Shown here: positions 1-5,397 of the stretch, piece by piece
How the letters are laid out: the number at the start of each line of letters is the position of its first letter
Position numbering within the stretch: position 1 is the first letter of the stretch
NCBI GenBank assembly: GCA_001303705.1
Contig: LJUI01000133.1
Span: 1 to 7,844 of the forward strand
From: a candidate division TA06 bacterium SM23_40
GTDB lineage: Bacteria > LJUI01 > SM1-40
Length of the DNA stretch: 7,844 nucleotides
Direction of reading: 5' to 3'
Made by a program: the position numbers and the translations under genes
Notes under the pieces: generated by a model
What the model was told of the DNA's origin: nothing
The model's database searches: none
The model's input: only the letters and a program-made list of their open reading frames with translations

Positions 1-810
1 GGATCGTACGGTGGCGGCGGGATCGCTTGCTGGTGGCTTTCGTTCCCGATCATCGACCTCAACACGATCGTGGGCAACACCTCTCTGTCTGATCCGGGTG
101 GGGGAGTCTACTGCCACCAGTCCTCTCCGACCCTGGACATCAATACGTTCTCAGGCAACGTTGCTCCTTACGGCGGAGCGATCGGTTGCGACTATTACGC
201 TTCTCCGGCGGTGACGAACTGCATCCTCTGGGCGGATAGCGCAGGCACATTCCAGGAGATCTATCTGGGCCTCTTCGCGACAGTCACCGTCGACTATTCG
301 GACGTCCAGGGCGGCTGGTCGGGGACAGGCAACATCAACGCCGACCCGAAGTTCGTCCTCCCCGGTCAGGGGGACTACCGTCTGCTCTGGGGTTCGCCCT
401 GTATCGATGCCGGCGATCCTACCTGGCCCAATGATCCGGACGGCACGCGCTGCGATATGGGAGCGCACCCGTTCGACCAGAGCCGGCAGCTCACGCTGTA
501 CCTCACGCCCCATGCTTCCCACGTTACGCCCGGCGGGCAGCTCGGGGTGACCTACACCGTCATCAATCGGCAGGCGCAGCCCGTGCCGTTTACGGTATCG
601 AGCGATGCGGTCCTGCCGAACGGGAATACGGTGAACGTTCTGGGGCCGAGCAACTACACCCTCCCTGCGAATTTCACGGCGCAGCGGACCTTCACCCATA
701 ACGTGCCAGCTGTCGCACCTGTTGGGGACTATCTGTATCGGTCTCAGATCACGCCGCAGGGCAGCCCGAACCCTTACGATCAGGATCAGTTTGCATTCCT
801 GAGTCCATAG
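1..810 (+). CDS. Secreted right-handed beta-helix repeat protein, C-terminal part (5' end outside window)
   Basis: The frame is open from base 1 to a TAG at 808-810, giving 269 visible residues. The gene starts upstream of the window, so an ATG at 70 is internal. Seen: about three glycine/asparagine-rich rungs of the type GGGI-C-SPIIDLNTIVGN (residues 1-75), the segment NINADPKF (about 113-120), the closing segment SPCIDAGDP..DGTRCDMGAH (about 134-156), then a roughly 100-residue beta-rich domain beginning LTLYLTPHASHVTPGG and ending FAFLSP. By family knowledge, such rungs form a right-handed parallel beta-helix (pectin-lyase-like fold), usually on exported proteins that bind surfaces or carbohydrates. 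The C-terminal half closely matches the next gene and is less like the third. No type IX or LPXTG sorting tail is visible. No catalytic residues can be assigned; an adhesin or surface role is inference. Confidence 0.88.
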   Translation, partial: GSYGGGGIACWWLSFPIIDLNTIVGNTSLSDPGGGVYCHQSSPTLDINTFSGNVAPYGGAIGCDYYASPAVTNCILWADSAGTFQEIYLGLFATVTVDYSDVQGGWSGTGNINADPKFVLPGQGDYRLLWGSPCIDAGDPTWPNDPDGTRCDMGAHPFDQSRQLTLYLTPHASHVTPGGQLGVTYTVINRQAQPVPFTVSSDAVLPNGNTVNVLGPSNYTLPANFTAQRTFTHNVPAVAPVGDYLYRSQITPQGSPNPYDQDQFAFLSP

Positions 811-811
811 C

Positions 812-857
812 GGCGCAGTATCCACGATGTGGCCGTGGTCGGAGCTGTGTCGTTCGA
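812..857 (+). repeat. Intergenic repeat, copy 1 of 2 (46 nt)
   Basis: This stretch directly after the first beta-helix gene is identical over 46 nt to 2517-2562 after the second gene. It begins GGCGCAGTATCCACGATGTG. No copy follows the third gene. It marks the duplicated unit as gene plus downstream leader. The flanking coding ends differ at several positions, so the block is at least as conserved as coding DNA. Confidence 0.9.
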
Positions 858-895
858 CTGCGAGACCTCGACCACCTCGAGTAGAGGTTCTTCCA

Positions 896-933
896 CCGGG
901 CCTCTCCGTGGAGGCCGGCAACCAGAAGGAGGG
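896..933 (+). promoter_or_regulatory. Leader stem-loop followed by Shine-Dalgarno of the second beta-helix gene
   Basis: The arms GGCCTC (899-904) and GAGGCC (911-916) pair around loop TCCGTG. Two further C-G pairs (896-897 with 917-918) form if G898 is bulged. The SD AAGGAGGG follows at 926-933, four bases before ATG 938. The same order of stem-loop, SD and 4-nt spacer occurs before the third gene, which favours 938 over ATG 935, whose spacer is only one base. Confidence 0.6.
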
Positions 934-937
934 TATG

Positions 938-2515
938 ATGAAGACGGTGGCAACTCTCGTGTGCGGAGCCGCAGTCCTTTTGCTGTGTGCGAGCGCGTGG
1001 CCGGCAGTGTTGAACGTGCCCGGCCAGTATCCGACAATCCAGGCCGGGATCGATGCCGCGGCGATCGGGGACACGGTGCTCGTCGCTCCCGGCACCTACA
1101 CCGGGAACGGGAACCGTGACCTTCACTTTTCGAGCTCCCTCCCCGCCAAGGATATTACGGTCATGTCCTCGGGCGGGCCCTGGGTGACGATAATCGATTG
1201 TCAGGGGTCCAGCTCGAGTCCCCACCGGGGGTTCATCTTCCAGTGTTGCGAATCCTCGAACTCGGTCGTACAAGGGTTCACCATCCAGAACGGGTGGACC
1301 ACCGAGGGCGGAGCCATCAGCTGCCTGAGCTCATCTCCGACGATCACCGGGAACGTAATTCGGGCGAATACCGGCCAGGATTTCGGAGGCGGGATCTGGT
1401 TCAGCCAGTATTCACATCCGACCATCACGAACAACTTCATTCTGGAGAATCAGTCCGATGCGGGCGGCGGGATCTGCTGTTATCTGTATTGCATCCCCAC
1501 CATCACCGGCAACCTGATCGAAGGGAATACCGCAGCCGGGATGGGTGGTGGAATCCAGGTGTACGACGGGGGACCCTGGCACGGTCCGCTCGTGACTGGC
1601 AACACGATCAGAGGCAATTCGAGCGGCGCCGGCGCCGGCGGCATCGGCTGCTCGAACTCCTTCGCGACCATCATCGGCAACAGGATCGAGGGGAATGTCG
1701 TGCAGTCCGGTTCTGGCGGCGGGATCTTCTGCGGGTTGTCGTCTCCGATCATTGATCTCAACACGTTCGTGGGCAACAACTCAGGATCGTATCCGGGCGG
1801 CGGTGTCTACTGCTACTGGCAGGCTTCTCCGACCATGGACATCAACACGTTCTCAGGCAACTCCGCCTCCTACGGCGGCGCTGTCGGCTGTGACATGCAG
1901 TCTCATCCCTCGGTGACGAACTGCATCCTCTGGGCTGATGTGGCCGGTGCGCCGCAGGAGATCTACGTGGGTCCCATCGGCTGCAGCATCACCGTCGACT
2001 ACTCAGACGTTCAGGGTGGCTGGCCGGGCACGGGGAATATCAACGCCGACCCGAAGTTCGCGCTGCCGGGCCAGGGGGAGTACCGTCTCCTCTGGGGTTC
2101 GCCCTGCATCGACGTCGGCGACCCCACGTGGCCGAGTGATCCGGATGGCACGCGCTGCGACATGGGAGCGCATCCCTTCGACCAGAGTCGGCAGCTCACA
2201 CTCTATCTTACGCCCCATGCGTCCCATGTCTCGCCCGGCGGGCAGCTCGGGGTGACCTACACCGCGATCAACCGGCAGCCGCAGCCTGTTCCGTTCACGG
2301 TGTCGAGCGATGTTGTCCTGCCGAACGGGAATGCGGTGAACGTAGTGGGGCCGAGCACCTATACGCTCCCTGCAAACTTCACGGCCCAGCGGCTCTTCAC
2401 TCACAACGTGCCGTCTTCTGCACCGGTCGGGAACTACCTGTACCGGTCCAAGGTCGCGCCGCCGGGGAGCCCTAACCCCTATGATCAGGACCAGTTCGCA
2501 TTCCTGAGTCCGTAG
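938..2515 (+). CDS. Secreted right-handed beta-helix repeat protein (525 aa), second array member
   Basis: The start is ATG 938, four bases after AAGGAGGG and aligned with MKTVATLVC of the next paralog. The frame is open back to ATG 827, but that codon has no SD and would bury the signal peptide. Residues 1-23 form a type I signal peptide (MKTVATLVCGAAVLLLCASA then WPA). Residues 24-57 (VPGQYPTIQAGIDAA...GDTVLVAPGTYTG) are the usual opening of secreted beta-helix proteins. About eight rungs of the form SPTITGN.I.GN...GGGI lie at about 125-345. The closing segment SPCIDVGDP..DGTRCDMGAH is at 388-412, and a beta-rich domain spans about 419-525. The mature protein has about 15 cysteines, including two CC pairs, many at equivalent rung positions. 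The likely location is the periplasm or cell surface. No enzymatic motif is recognisable, so binding or adhesion is inference. Confidence 0.93.
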   Translation: MKTVATLVCGAAVLLLCASAWPAVLNVPGQYPTIQAGIDAAAIGDTVLVAPGTYTGNGNRDLHFSSSLPAKDITVMSSGGPWVTIIDCQGSSSSPHRGFIFQCCESSNSVVQGFTIQNGWTTEGGAISCLSSSPTITGNVIRANTGQDFGGGIWFSQYSHPTITNNFILENQSDAGGGICCYLYCIPTITGNLIEGNTAAGMGGGIQVYDGGPWHGPLVTGNTIRGNSSGAGAGGIGCSNSFATIIGNRIEGNVVQSGSGGGIFCGLSSPIIDLNTFVGNNSGSYPGGGVYCYWQASPTMDINTFSGNSASYGGAVGCDMQSHPSVTNCILWADVAGAPQEIYVGPIGCSITVDYSDVQGGWPGTGNINADPKFALPGQGEYRLLWGSPCIDVGDPTWPSDPDGTRCDMGAHPFDQSRQLTLYLTPHASHVSPGGQLGVTYTAINRQPQPVPFTVSSDVVLPNGNAVNVVGPSTYTLPANFTAQRLFTHNVPSSAPVGNYLYRSKVAPPGSPNPYDQDQFAFLSP

Positions 2516-2516
2516 T

Positions 2517-2562
2517 GGCGCAGTATCCACGATGTGGCCGTGGTCGGAGCTGTGTCGTTCGA
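2517..2562 (+). repeat. Intergenic repeat, copy 2 of 2 (46 nt)
   Basis: Identical over 46 nt to 812-857 and placed at the same distance after the stop codon of the preceding paralog. Beyond it the two leaders diverge, with substitutions and a net 3-nt length difference, until they converge again at the SD. Confidence 0.9.
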
Positions 2563-2600
2563 ACGCAAGACCTCGGCCACATCGAGTAGAGACTCATCCA

Positions 2601-2641
2601 CCGGCTTCTCTTCCGAGAGGGACCGGCAACGAGAAGGAGGG
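2601..2641 (+). promoter_or_regulatory. Leader stem-loop followed by Shine-Dalgarno of the third beta-helix gene
   Basis: Arm 2601-2611 (CCGGCTTCTCT) pairs with 2616-2626 (AGAGGGACCGG) around the tetraloop TCCG, with one mismatch and two G-U pairs. The SD AAGGAGGG follows at 2634-2641, four bases before ATG 2646. The stem occupies the same place as the one before gene two although its bases differ. Confidence 0.55.
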
Positions 2642-2645
2642 TGTC

Positions 2646-4199
2646 ATGAAGACGGTCGCAACTCTTGTCTGCGCAGCCGCAGTCCTTTCCCTGTGTGCGA
2701 GCGCGTGGCCGGCTATTCTCTACGTGCCGAGCCAGTATTCGACGATCCAGGGCGCGATCAATGCGTGCTCAGTCGGCGACACGGTAATGGTAGCCCCTGG
2801 CACCTACACCGGCAGCGGGAACCGTGACCTCGACTTCGGCGGTAAGGATATCTGCGTGATGTCGTCGAACGGTCCGTGGGTGACGGTTATCGATTCTCAG
2901 GGGAGCAGCTCGAATCCCCACCGGGGGTTCATCTTCCAGAACAGCGAGACCCCGAGCGCGACAGTGCAGGGATTCACGATCCAGAACGGATGGGCGGGCG
3001 ATGGCGGCGCTGTCTCCTGCCAGAACTCCTCCCCGACGATTACGGGGAACGTGATGCAGGGGAATACTGCCCAGTACATCGGTGGCGGCATCTCCTTCCT
3101 CGGGGGTTCCTCTCCGGTCATCACCGGCAACTTCATCCTTGCGAATGGAGCGAATGCCGGTGGGGGGATCTACGGCCAGGATCCGAGTACTCCCACCGTC
3201 AGCGGCAACCTGATCGAGGCGAACGCGGCTGCCCAGGATGGGAGCGGGATCGCCTTCGGTCCACTGTGCGGGGGAACCATCAGCGGCAACACGATCAGGG
3301 GGAATGCCGGTGGTGGCATGGGCGGTGGGATCGCCTGCTATGCGTCCTTTCCCAGCATAGTGGGGAACAAGATCGACCTGAACTCAGGACCCATGGGCGG
3401 CGGCGGGATCGCGTGCTGGTACTTCTCGTCTCCGACGATCGACTCCAACACCATCGTGGGGAACGTAGCCGGGTCGAACCCGGGCGGAGGGATCTGGTGC
3501 TGGCAGTGGTCCTCTCCGACCATGGACCGGAATACGTTCAGCGGGAATTTCGCCGGCAACGGGGGCGCCATCGGGTGTGATATGGGGTGTACGCCCACGG
3601 TCAGGAACTCCATCCTGTGGGCGAATGTCTCCACCACGAACCCGGAGATCTACGTCGGTCCCAACAGCTCTACCATCACCGTCGACTACACCGATGTCCA
3701 GGGTGGTTGGCCCGGGACAGGCAACATCAACGCCGACCCGAAATTCCTGTTGCCTCCCCAGCTCGACTTTCGCCTCCTCTGGCCCTCGCCCTGCATCGAT
3801 GCTGGCGATCCGACACCATCGCTCAACGATCCAGATGGCACACGTCGCGATATGGGAGCCCACTACTTCGACCAGGGCCCGACCCTTACGCTCTATCTCA
3901 CACCCTCCAGTTCCCATGTCACACCCGGCGGTCAGCTTCGGGTTAGATACACGGTCATCAACAGAAACGCCGGGCCAGTGACGTTCTCGGTGGTGAGCAA
4001 TGTTGTCCTGCCGAACGGAAACACACTGAATGTCCTGGGGCCGAGCTCATATACGATTCCCGGCAATGTGACGGTGCAGCGGACGCTCACCCATAACGCC
4101 CCGGCCGCCGCACCGGTCGGCCACTACCAGTATCAGTCGAGCATCACCGGAATCCTGAACCCGCCGCCGATGCAGGTGTTCGGATTCCTCGTGCCGTAG
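2646..4199 (+). CDS. Secreted right-handed beta-helix repeat protein (517 aa), third array member
   Basis: The start is ATG 2646, four bases after AAGGAGGG; an in-frame ATG at 2532 has no SD and is rejected. Residues 1-23 form a signal peptide (MKTVATLVCAAAVLSLCASA then WPA). The opening segment VPSQYSTIQGAIN...APGTYTG is at 27-56. About eight rungs lie at 127-338, clearest at SSPTIDSNTIVGN (261-273) and SSPTMDRNTFSGN (289-301). INADPKF is at 361-367, the closing segment SPCIDAGDP...DGTRRDMGAH at 381-406, and the C-terminal beta-rich domain at about 412-517, ending FGFLVP. It is clearly paralogous to the two upstream genes but the most diverged, with about 10 cysteines in the mature protein against about 15 in the second. 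It is the last array member: no repeat leader follows its stop. A surface binding role is inference; no catalytic site is identified. Confidence 0.93.
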   Translation: MKTVATLVCAAAVLSLCASAWPAILYVPSQYSTIQGAINACSVGDTVMVAPGTYTGSGNRDLDFGGKDICVMSSNGPWVTVIDSQGSSSNPHRGFIFQNSETPSATVQGFTIQNGWAGDGGAVSCQNSSPTITGNVMQGNTAQYIGGGISFLGGSSPVITGNFILANGANAGGGIYGQDPSTPTVSGNLIEANAAAQDGSGIAFGPLCGGTISGNTIRGNAGGGMGGGIACYASFPSIVGNKIDLNSGPMGGGGIACWYFSSPTIDSNTIVGNVAGSNPGGGIWCWQWSSPTMDRNTFSGNFAGNGGAIGCDMGCTPTVRNSILWANVSTTNPEIYVGPNSSTITVDYTDVQGGWPGTGNINADPKFLLPPQLDFRLLWPSPCIDAGDPTPSLNDPDGTRRDMGAHYFDQGPTLTLYLTPSSSHVTPGGQLRVRYTVINRNAGPVTFSVVSNVVLPNGNTLNVLGPSSYTIPGNVTVQRTLTHNAPAAAPVGHYQYQSSITGILNPPPMQVFGFLVP

Positions 4200-4584
4200 G
4201 CTGATGGGCTTGGGCATCGAATGGAGGGAATTCCCGACGGGAGGGGGCTGGTCTCGGTGCCCCAGATGTAGCCAGGCCAGATGTGCTCGAGAGGAAGCAT
4301 CACAAACGCGCAGCGCGCCTCTATGTGAGGCGCGCTGCGCTCGTGCCGGGCCGTGCTCCACGGCGTACGGCTGATGTCGCCGGGGATTCTGGCTCCGTCA
4401 AAAGCCGTGTCCGGGCCGAGGTGAACGTCGGCGGGGTACAGCCTCGGCCGAGGGAGTGTTGCCGTCGAGCGTGATACCCCAGGCAGGGATCATCGATACC
4501 GCCCGGTGCGTGCCGGAGAAGTACTACTTGTCGTGATCCAGTTTTGGGATCGGCGATCCTTGCCTGCTGAGCGAGAGCGGTATG
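4200..4584. other. Non-coding or unassigned stretch downstream of the beta-helix array
   Basis: I see no ORF with convincing composition or start signals on either strand here. It contains the 14-bp hairpin at 4308-4340 and a short palindrome CCTCGGCCGAGG at 4442-4453. Short frames on both strands lack an SD and any recognisable motif. If the minus-strand transcript proposed from the promoter at 5191-5205 exists, this is its 3' end. Confidence 0.5.
4308..4340 (-). terminator. Strong hairpin, probable terminator at the convergent junction
   Basis: The arms GCGCAGCGCGCCTC (4308-4321) and GAGGCGCGCTGCGC (4327-4340) are perfectly complementary over 14 bp around a 5-nt loop. Read on the minus strand, the stem is followed by GTTTGTGATG, a weak T-rich tract. 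Read on the plus strand it is followed by TCGTGCCGGG, with no T tract. It therefore fits better as a minus-strand terminator, though it could also stop transcription from the third beta-helix gene, whose stop is 108 nt away. Confidence 0.5.
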
Positions 4585-4651
4585 TGGGTGGGGCCTCGGG
4601 CCAGACCGCCTTGTGCCGCTAATACCTCATAGCGCCGAGGCCCTCCACCCA
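4585..4651. other. Large branched inverted repeat, possible structured RNA element
   Basis: TGGGTGG (4585-4591) pairs with CCACCCA (4645-4651), and GGCCTCGG (4592-4599) pairs with CCGAGGCC (4635-4642). This makes 15 bp interrupted only by a 2-nt bulge. Inside, CGCTA (4617-4621) pairs with TAGCG (4630-4634), directly abutting the outer stem. I do not recognise it as a known riboswitch or transposon end. Confidence 0.4.
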
Positions 4652-4881
4652 ATGGGGCAACACAGACTGTCGTCCCTCTCAACCTCGTGAGGACACGGCT
4701 CAAGAGAGCCGGTCACCCGCGACTTTCCGCGATGTATCCTCGGCCCCCGACCGTACAGGGCTGTGCTCCCAACCACCGGATAGGGAACTACTGGAGCAGA
4801 AGGAGCGGGTTCGCCCGGTCGATCGTACGGGCTGAAGATCACATCCGCGGTTCCCGCGCGGAGGTCTGGCCTGATCGCCAT
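4627..4881 (-). CDS. Possible small protein (84 aa), unrecognised
   Basis: This is a minus-strand ORF with ATG 4881 and TGA at 4629-4627. A textbook SD GGAGGT lies five bases before the ATG. The protein begins MAIRPDLRAGTADVIFSPYD and has no motif, signal peptide or membrane segment that I recognise. Third-position GC is only slightly raised, so coding is unproven. It lies downstream of the candidate sigma-54 promoter and 24 nt after another small ORF, as in a short operon. The SD is base-paired in a hairpin with the ATG in its loop, which would imply translational control if the gene is real. The alternative is a chance frame in a structured non-coding RNA. Confidence 0.2.
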   Translation of the reverse strand: MAIRPDLRAGTADVIFSPYDRPGEPAPSAPVVPYPVVGSTALYGRGPRIHRGKSRVTGSLEPCPHEVERDDSLCCPIGWRASAL

Positions 4882-4893
4882 TCAGGACCTCCG
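4859..4893 (-). promoter_or_regulatory. Hairpin sequestering an SD and start codon
   Basis: On the minus strand CGGAGGTC (4893-4886) pairs perfectly with GACCTCCG (4866-4859). An inner CTGA/TCAG stem (4885-4882 with 4874-4871) closes a 7-nt loop that starts with ATG 4881. The SD GGAGGT is inside the outer stem. This geometry resembles translation-blocking hairpins such as RNA thermometers; function depends on the 84-codon ORF being real. Confidence 0.35.
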
Positions 4894-4905
4894 GGGGAGT
4901 CTGTC

Positions 4906-5130
4906 CTAACAGCTCAGGAGCCCGGTCGGCAGACAGCAGTACGAGGGCGTGCCCAGACAGACCCTCGTCCTTTTCGCGTGCGGCGTAGGCATCGGAATGG
5001 TTGATCCCCCTCCCTGATGGGGAATGTGTGCCGATCCATGTTCTATCGGTGCATGAGCTGCCCAGATCCGATAGTGGGCGCGGGTGACTCCCGCGTGTGT
5101 CCCTGGGAGAGCTATTGACTGACCCATCAT
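4906..5130 (-). CDS. Possible small protein (74 aa), unrecognised
   Basis: The minus-strand ORF runs from ATG 5130 to TAG at 4908-4906. The SD AGAAGGAGGG (5145-5136) ends five bases before the ATG; 13 nt around it are identical to the SD region of the second beta-helix gene. A GTG at 5136 in the same frame overlaps the SD and is unlikely to be the start. The sequence begins MMGQSIALPGTHAGVTRAHY and includes several His and Cys residues; I see no known domain, signal peptide or membrane helix. Its main support is context: the ATG lies about 50 nt downstream of the start predicted for the sigma-54 promoter. Codon composition does not clearly separate it from non-coding DNA. Confidence 0.25.
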   Translation of the reverse strand: MMGQSIALPGTHAGVTRAHYRIWAAHAPIEHGSAHIPHQGGGSTIPMPTPHAKRTRVCLGTPSYCCLPTGLLSC

Positions 5131-5190
5131 GTTCACCCTCCTTCTGGATCGAGCGTGGCCTGTACTGGCCTTTGCTCATGTGCTTCTTAC

Positions 5191-5205
5191 TGCAAGAACC
5201 GTGCC
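5191..5205 (-). promoter_or_regulatory. Sigma-54 (-24/-12) promoter
   Basis: Read on the minus strand the sequence is GGCACG GTTC TTGCA, matching the sigma-54 consensus TGGCACG-N4-TTGCA at every defined base except the first (G for T). The spacing between the GG and GC dinucleotides is exactly 10 nt. Transcription would start near 5179-5181 and run towards lower coordinates. The gene just upstream encodes a sigma-54 activator, and a strong SD with ATG lies about 50 nt downstream. I found no other site in the window that matches both boxes. Confidence 0.7.
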
Positions 5206-5282
5206 CACTCAGGGTGGATTCATCCAAGTGCTTGGGGTACAGGGTATTCCGGCAATAGTCCTGCGTGGCCATGCCGCCCGCC

Positions 5283-5314
5283 AAACGAAAGAAGAGGCCA
5301 AATATGGCCTCTTC
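5283..5314 (-). terminator. Intrinsic terminator of the sigma-54 activator operon, overlapping a palindromic motif
   Basis: The arms GAAGAGGCCA (5291-5300) and TGGCCTCTTC (5305-5314) are perfectly complementary over 10 bp around a 4-nt loop. On the minus strand the stem is followed by TTTCGTTT, a T-rich tract typical of factor-independent termination. It lies about 85 nt after the activator stop codon and would separate the operon from the downstream sigma-54 promoter. Confidence 0.65.
5296..5309. promoter_or_regulatory. Candidate activator-binding palindrome, proximal copy
   Basis: GGCCAAATATGGCC forms GGCCA/TGGCC half-sites around AATA. Its centre is about 122 bp upstream of the start predicted for the promoter at 5191-5205, a usual distance for a sigma-54 enhancer site. 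It is shared with the terminator stem. Its role as a binding site is inference. Confidence 0.4.
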
Positions 5315-5364
5315 AGGCACATGGATTGAGCTAACCTATTGAAGCACTGTGACGCCCGGGCCGC

Positions 5365-5378
5365 GGTCAAATATGGCC
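5365..5378. promoter_or_regulatory. Candidate activator-binding palindrome, distal copy
   Basis: GGTCAAATATGGCC matches the proximal copy at 13 of 14 bases. It is centred 69 bp further upstream (about -191 from the predicted start) and 20 bp beyond the activator stop codon. There is no T-rich tract next to it, so a terminator role does not explain its conservation. A paired enhancer site is the inference. Confidence 0.4.
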
Positions 5379-5397
5379 GGTGCGGAGGAAAACGGTG

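Noticed and set aside
829-845. Possible sigma-54 promoter in the array leader (TGGCCGTGGTCGGAGCT)
   Set aside because: The GG to GC spacing is 11 nt instead of 10 and the -12 box lacks TTGC, so it does not fit.
827-937. N-terminal extension of the second beta-helix gene from ATG 827
   Set aside because: There is no SD before 827 and the extension would place 37 residues before a clear signal peptide. The SD at 926-933 and the paralog alignment support 938. The open frame is reported as an observation instead.
151-1095. 314-codon minus-strand frame across the first gene, the spacer and the start of the second
   Set aside because: It is antisense to well-supported beta-helix coding sequence, Arg-rich with no recognisable motif, and is a frame shadow of GC-rich DNA. 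The same holds for the minus-strand frames at 2003-2530 and 3384-3917.
938-4199. CRISPR-like or simple-repeat reading of the regularly spaced beta-helix rungs
   Set aside because: The periodicity is at the protein level (about 22-28 residues per rung) with diverged codons; there are no identical direct repeats with unique spacers.
4513-4528. Other GGCACG sites on the minus strand (4513-4528 and about 4331-4346)
   Set aside because: The spacing to a GC dinucleotide is right but the -12 boxes read GGGCG and CAGCG, not TTGCA; they look like chance matches in GC-rich DNA.
5224-5235. Short palindrome CCAAGTGCTTGG between the enhancer candidate and the promoter
   Set aside because: Five-base arms around a non-symmetric centre are common by chance and there is no second copy; kept out of the feature list.
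4700-5320. 206-codon minus-strand frame through the unassigned region
   Set aside because: Its first ATG lies next to the terminator hairpin upstream of the sigma-54 promoter, it has no SD, and the protein is low-complexity Ser/Arg/Gly-rich without a motif. The 74- and 84-codon frames have better start signals.
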